A DNA stretch of 7,158 bases. Source: Candidatus Iainarchaeum sp. GTDB lineage: Archaea > Iainarchaeota > Iainarchaeia > Iainarchaeales > GCA-2688035. Numbering within the stretch: the first letter of the stretch is position 1; each line of letters starts with the position of its first letter. Location of the stretch: positions 1-7,158 of the forward strand of contig JAFCCZ010000051.1 in NCBI GenBank assembly GCA_017609945.1, given 5' to 3'. This document shows, one piece after another, positions 5,273 to 7,158 of this stretch. The position numbers and the translations under genes were made by a program. Below the pieces are notes generated by a model. The model searched no databases. It was not told the origin of the DNA and saw only the letters and a list, made by a program, of their open reading frames with translations.

Positions 5273-5560
5273 TTGAAGGTTAGCGAGGTAAAGACAAAGC
5301 AGGCAGTTCCTGAAATAGAGCTTGAGATTGTCAGCAAGGGCGAAATCAGGGATTTTGCAAACGACAGGGGCTCTGGAAAGGTCTGTTCTGCTGCTGCAAA
5401 GGACGATTCCGGGGAAATTAAGCTGACGCTTTGGAACGAGCAGTGCGACCAGATTCAGGAAGGCGACAAAATCAAGATTGAGAACGGTTGGTGCGGCGAA
5501 TACCAGGGAGAAAAGCAGCTTAGCACCGGAAAGTTCGGTAAGCTTGAGAAGATTGAGTAA
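5273..5560 (+). CDS. OB-fold single-stranded nucleic-acid-binding protein (SOSS-B/RPA type)
   Basis: A 95-residue single OB-fold protein of the archaeal RPA/SOSS-B-like group, expected to bind single-stranded DNA during replication and repair. Diagnostic stretches are MKVSEVK at the start, SGEIKLTLWNEQ (46-57), EGDKIKIENGW (63-73) and GEKQLSTGKFGKLE (79-92), all in the usual order. The start is taken as TTG 5273 rather than GTG 5264, because GAGGTG then sits at Shine-Dalgarno distance and the protein begins with the family's usual 'MKVSE' form. Two Cys (38, 59) and C74 do not make an obvious zinc site. It has its own promoter and converges on a small membrane-protein gene 21 bases away. An RNA-binding role is possible. 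Confidence 0.88.
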   Translation: MKVSEVKTKQAVPEIELEIVSKGEIRDFANDRGSGKVCSAAAKDDSGEIKLTLWNEQCDQIQEGDKIKIENGWCGEYQGEKQLSTGKFGKLEKIE

Positions 5561-5581
5561 GATCTGTTTCTTAAAAGCAAT

Positions 5582-5845
5582 TTATCCCAAAAAGAATTCT
5601 GGGAACAGAAAGGCAATGGCTAAGAGCACGATAAAAACCAGTGTTCCCTCGTCAAGCTTTTGCCACATCGCTGCCATGCCTGCAACTGGAACAAGCAGTA
5701 TTAGGTATGAGTAACCTGAGAGCGCAAAAAAATACCCCGCAGCCATCCCCACCGTCAGAATAAAGATCAAAACAGTTCCAATTTTTGCGAACAAAACAGG
5801 AATTTGCTTTATTAGCCCGTTTCCCAGGTTTGCAATCCAGCTCAT
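5582..5845 (-). CDS. Small membrane protein, three predicted helices (87 aa)
   Basis: Not recognised as a known family. The 87-residue product is mostly hydrophobic, with likely membrane segments at about 18-40 (ends AAGYFFAL), 45-61 and 67-82. A short charged loop WQKLDEGT (61-68) separates the last two. The N-terminus MSWIANLGNGLIKQIP may be an amphipathic helix. The ATG at 5845 is supported by a TATA-like box centred 26 bases upstream. The gene lies 31 bases downstream of endonuclease III on the same strand, with a promoter of its own between them, so a functional link is not implied. Confidence 0.65.
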   Translation of the reverse strand: MSWIANLGNGLIKQIPVLFAKIGTVLIFILTVGMAAGYFFALSGYSYLILLVPVAGMAAMWQKLDEGTLVFIVLLAIAFLFPEFFLG

Positions 5846-5866
5846 AGATATATCTTCACTTTAACA

Positions 5867-5875
5867 CAATAAAAG
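5867..5875 (-). promoter_or_regulatory. TATA-like box of the small membrane-protein gene
   Basis: CTTTTATTG on the minus strand, just past the endonuclease III stop (5877-5879), is centred 26 bases before the ATG at 5845. A leaderless transcript is predicted. Confidence 0.4.
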
Positions 5876-5876
5876 A

Positions 5877-6518
5877 TTAACTATTTTTCCACTTTCCTTT
5901 TCCGTTAAAGAAATCGCACTGCTCCCTTAGCGCGCACTTCCAGTGCCTTGGATTTCTGGGCAGACAAATTTTCTGCCCAAACCTTACCATTGAGTGATTC
6001 AGCTTTAGCCAGTAACGCTTTGGCACAATCCTTTTTAGCTCTGCCTCTGTTTCCTCAGGCGTTTTTGTGGTCACCATGCCAAGTCGGTTGCTTATTCTGT
6101 GAACGTGCACGTCAACGCAGATCTCTGGTTTCCCAAAGCCGTAAATCATTGTGCACGCACTTGTCTTTGGGCCAACCCCCGGCAATCCCTCAAGCTCTTT
6201 CCTGCCGTAGGGAATCCTGCCATTGTATTTTTCGTCAATTATCATGGCAATTTCCTTTATTCTCTTTGCTTTTACCCTAAAAAAGTCTGCTGCCTTAATC
6301 AATTTCTCAATTTCGCGCAGTGGCGCTTTTGCAAGCGCTTTTGGTGTTTTGTATTGTAAAAAAAGCGCTTCTGTTGCCTTACCAGTGTTTGCGTCCTTTG
6401 TTCGCTGGGAAAGCAGGGTTGCAATTAGCACTTGGAACGGGGTTTGGCTGGAAACAATTGCCTGGTCTGAGGCAAGCTTCGCCAGCTTCCGCATTATGAA
6501 ACCAATGTCCTTTTGCAT
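5877..6518 (-). CDS. nth: Endonuclease III (DNA glycosylase/AP lyase) with a Cys-to-His change at the iron-sulphur site
   Basis: A bifunctional base-excision-repair enzyme removing oxidised pyrimidines and nicking the abasic site. The 213-residue length is typical. PFQVLIATLLSQRTKD (27-42) is the N-terminal helical motif; the helix-hairpin-helix is LPGVGPKTSA (112-121) with the catalytic Lys at 118; VDVHVHRISNRLG (135-147) holds the catalytic Asp at 136. The usual C-terminal [4Fe-4S] pattern is C-x6-C-x2-C-x5-C. Here it reads C185-x6-H192-x2-C195-x5-C201, so the second ligand is His (codon CAC, 5943-5945). The flanking LPRNPR loop keeps its basic residues, and the last two Cys are in register, so this looks like substitution, not decay. 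The ATG at 6518 fits a TATA box 27 bases upstream. Confidence 0.93.
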   Translation of the reverse strand: MQKDIGFIMRKLAKLASDQAIVSSQTPFQVLIATLLSQRTKDANTGKATEALFLQYKTPKALAKAPLREIEKLIKAADFFRVKAKRIKEIAMIIDEKYNGRIPYGRKELEGLPGVGPKTSACTMIYGFGKPEICVDVHVHRISNRLGMVTTKTPEETEAELKRIVPKRYWLKLNHSMVRFGQKICLPRNPRHWKCALREQCDFFNGKGKWKNS

Positions 6519-6520
6519 TT

Positions 6521-6550
6521 AAAAAAATTAGCAGAAAAAGAAATAAAAAC
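6521..6550 (-). terminator. T-rich tract: likely terminator, also holds the nth promoter
   Basis: On the minus strand, about 20 bases after the stop of the small zinc protein, there are T-runs of 5, 3, 5 and 7 between 6550 and 6521. Oligo-T is the main archaeal termination signal. The same stretch includes TTTTTATTT (6541-6549), centred 27 bases before the nth start, so termination and initiation signals overlap. The role is inferred. Confidence 0.4.
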
Positions 6551-6569
6551 GAGCGGATTGCTTTTTCTG

Positions 6570-6752
6570 TTATATGCTTGCGACCGGAATCTTCTCGTGG
6601 ACCCCGCAATATTTCTCTTTGCAGCCAATGGAACAGAATCTCTTCTCATAAATTCCTTTCCCCGGCCAAATCGGCTTCCCACAATTCATGCACTTGCCCT
6701 CTCGCGGTACCGCAAAATTTCTTGCCCTTTGAGTTAAAAGAGTTACTCCCAT
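6570..6752 (-). CDS. Small zinc-finger protein, DUF2116/COG4068-like (60 aa)
   Basis: A 60-residue protein with C21-x2-C24 (KCMNCGKPIWPGK) and C40-x3-C44 (RFCSIGCKEKYC), the arrangement of small archaeal zinc ribbons of the DUF2116/COG4068 sort, where 'CGKPI ... FCS..C' is characteristic. C49 and H52 are extra possible ligands. The usual C-terminal membrane segment of that family is absent, so the match is to the metal-binding core only. The role is unknown; nucleic-acid binding is often proposed. The start is well supported: GAGGTGA lies four bases before the ATG, and a TATA box sits about 36 bases upstream. A later ATG at residue 22 would cut into the first CxxC. Confidence 0.75.
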   Translation of the reverse strand: MGVTLLTQRARNFAVPREGKCMNCGKPIWPGKGIYEKRFCSIGCKEKYCGVHEKIPVASI

Positions 6753-6756
6753 AACC

Positions 6757-6763
6757 TCACCTC
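6757..6763 (-). promoter_or_regulatory. Shine-Dalgarno site of the 60-aa zinc protein
   Basis: GAGGTGA on the minus strand, four bases before the ATG at 6752, is a near-perfect complement to the 16S rRNA tail. It fixes the start of a gene that otherwise lacks length evidence. Confidence 0.65.
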
Positions 6764-6782
6764 GATAGCTATGGCACGCAAA

Positions 6783-6793
6783 CTAAATTTAAG
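6783..6793 (-). promoter_or_regulatory. TATA box of the 60-aa zinc protein
   Basis: CTTAAATTTAG on the minus strand is centred near 6788. Initiation is predicted close to 6762, so the mRNA would begin almost exactly at the Shine-Dalgarno, as at the OB-fold gene. Confidence 0.5.
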
Positions 6794-6806
6794 GGTATTG
6801 CTTTAG

Positions 6807-6823
6807 AAAAAGAAAACAAAAAA
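6807..6823 (-). terminator. T-rich tract downstream of the acidic protein
   Basis: On the minus strand, about 22 bases after the TAA at 6846-6848, there are T-runs of 6, 4 and 5 broken by G and C, without a hairpin. This fits archaeal oligo-T termination for the acidic gene, just ahead of the next promoter. Confidence 0.5.
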
Positions 6824-6845
6824 GGGAAGAAGGTTAACAATTCAG

Positions 6846-7158
6846 TTATTCCTTCTTTTCTTCCTCTGATTCTGCTTCAGCGCCCTCTTCCTTTGGCTCT
6901 TCTGTTTCGGCCTCTTCAGATTCCTCTGCTTCAGCGTTCTCTTCGGCCTCTTCCTTTGGCTTTTCCTCCGCCTCTTCAGGGACTTCTTCTACCTCGGCTT
7001 CCTCAGTTTCAGCAGCTTCCTCCTGCGGGTCTTCAGATTCCTCTGCTTCAGCCTCAGGGGCTGGCTCTTCCTTAGCCTCTGCTTTTGATTCCTGGGCAGA
7101 CTCGGCTTCGCCAATTGCTTCACCAAAGGCAACCTTGCCCCTGACAGCGGTGATTTTG
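6846..7158 (-). CDS. Protein with long glutamate-rich C-terminal tail (N-terminus outside window)
   Basis: An open frame enters from the right edge and ends at TAA (6846-6848). It gives 103 residues, beginning KITAVRGKVAFGEAIGEAE, after which nearly everything is Glu, Ala, Lys, Pro and Ser: 44 of 103 residues are Glu. The first 12 residues look like the end of a folded basic domain and the rest like a disordered tail. Such tails occur on some ribosomal and translation-related proteins of archaea, but the part here is too short to name a family. Two in-frame copies of a 23-base unit encode AEAEESE. No start codon is visible because the gene continues beyond 7158. Confidence 0.75.
   Translation of the reverse strand, partial: KITAVRGKVAFGEAIGEAESAQESKAEAKEEPAPEAEAEESEDPQEEAAETEEAEVEEVPEEAEEKPKEEAEENAEAEESEEAETEEPKEEGAEAESEEEKKE
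6913..7052. repeat. 23-bp direct repeat inside the acidic tail
   Basis: The 23 bases at 6913-6935 and 7030-7052 are identical (plus strand starts TCTTCAGATTCC). They are 117 bases apart, a multiple of three, and encode the same peptide. This suggests that the tail grew by in-frame duplication. Confidence 0.7.

Noticed and set aside
6893..7075. Plus-strand open frame rich in Leu and Pro.
   Set aside because: It is the shadow of the Glu-rich tail on the opposite strand (GAG/GAA read backwards gives Leu/Pro/Ser).
1..7158. CRISPR arrays, tRNA or rRNA genes, insertion sequences and toxin-antitoxin pairs.
   Set aside because: No regularly spaced repeats, cloverleaf, transposase motif or paired small-gene module was found on either strand.

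Overview
The window reads as a small-genome archaeon, most likely a DPANN-type lineage (Diapherotrites-like at a guess; the phylum cannot be fixed from this sequence alone). The reasons are a SOSS-B/RPA-type OB-fold protein, an archaeal HELLH metallopeptidase, a DUF6498-type membrane protein and several tiny zinc proteins. The promoters are also archaeal: nearly every gene has an A/T-rich TATA-like box centred about 23-30 bases before its start codon, so most mRNAs should be leaderless.

Layout. Bases 1-95 hold the start of a CxxC zinc-ribbon protein (minus, runs off the left edge). Next come a basic 73-residue unknown ORF (minus) and a tRNA-dihydrouridine synthase (minus). A divergent promoter region (1434-1528) separates the synthase from a MATE exporter (plus), which is followed closely by a DUF6498-like membrane protein (plus). 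These meet a minus-strand pair end to end: a two-zinc-site protein with a topoisomerase-type C4 finger, and a membrane-anchored staphylococcal-nuclease-like enzyme. Bases 4291-4829 hold no gene I can defend; the left part is strongly strand-skewed and the right part is A/T-rich and packed with inverted repeats. After it lie a putative metallopeptidase (minus) and the OB-fold protein (plus), which diverge from what looks like one symmetrical TATA box. Then follow a small membrane protein, endonuclease III, a small zinc protein and the very acidic C-terminal part of a protein running off the right edge (all minus).

Functionally this is a mixed neighbourhood, not one pathway. Nucleic-acid maintenance is the main theme (endonuclease III, OB-fold protein, topoisomerase-type zinc finger, nuclease, Dus), with transport and membrane proteins between. 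Almost every gene has its own promoter, so long operons are unlikely. The most notable point is endonuclease III: the second cysteine of its usual [4Fe-4S] ligand set is a histidine. No CRISPR array, tRNA, rRNA, insertion sequence or defence system was seen.
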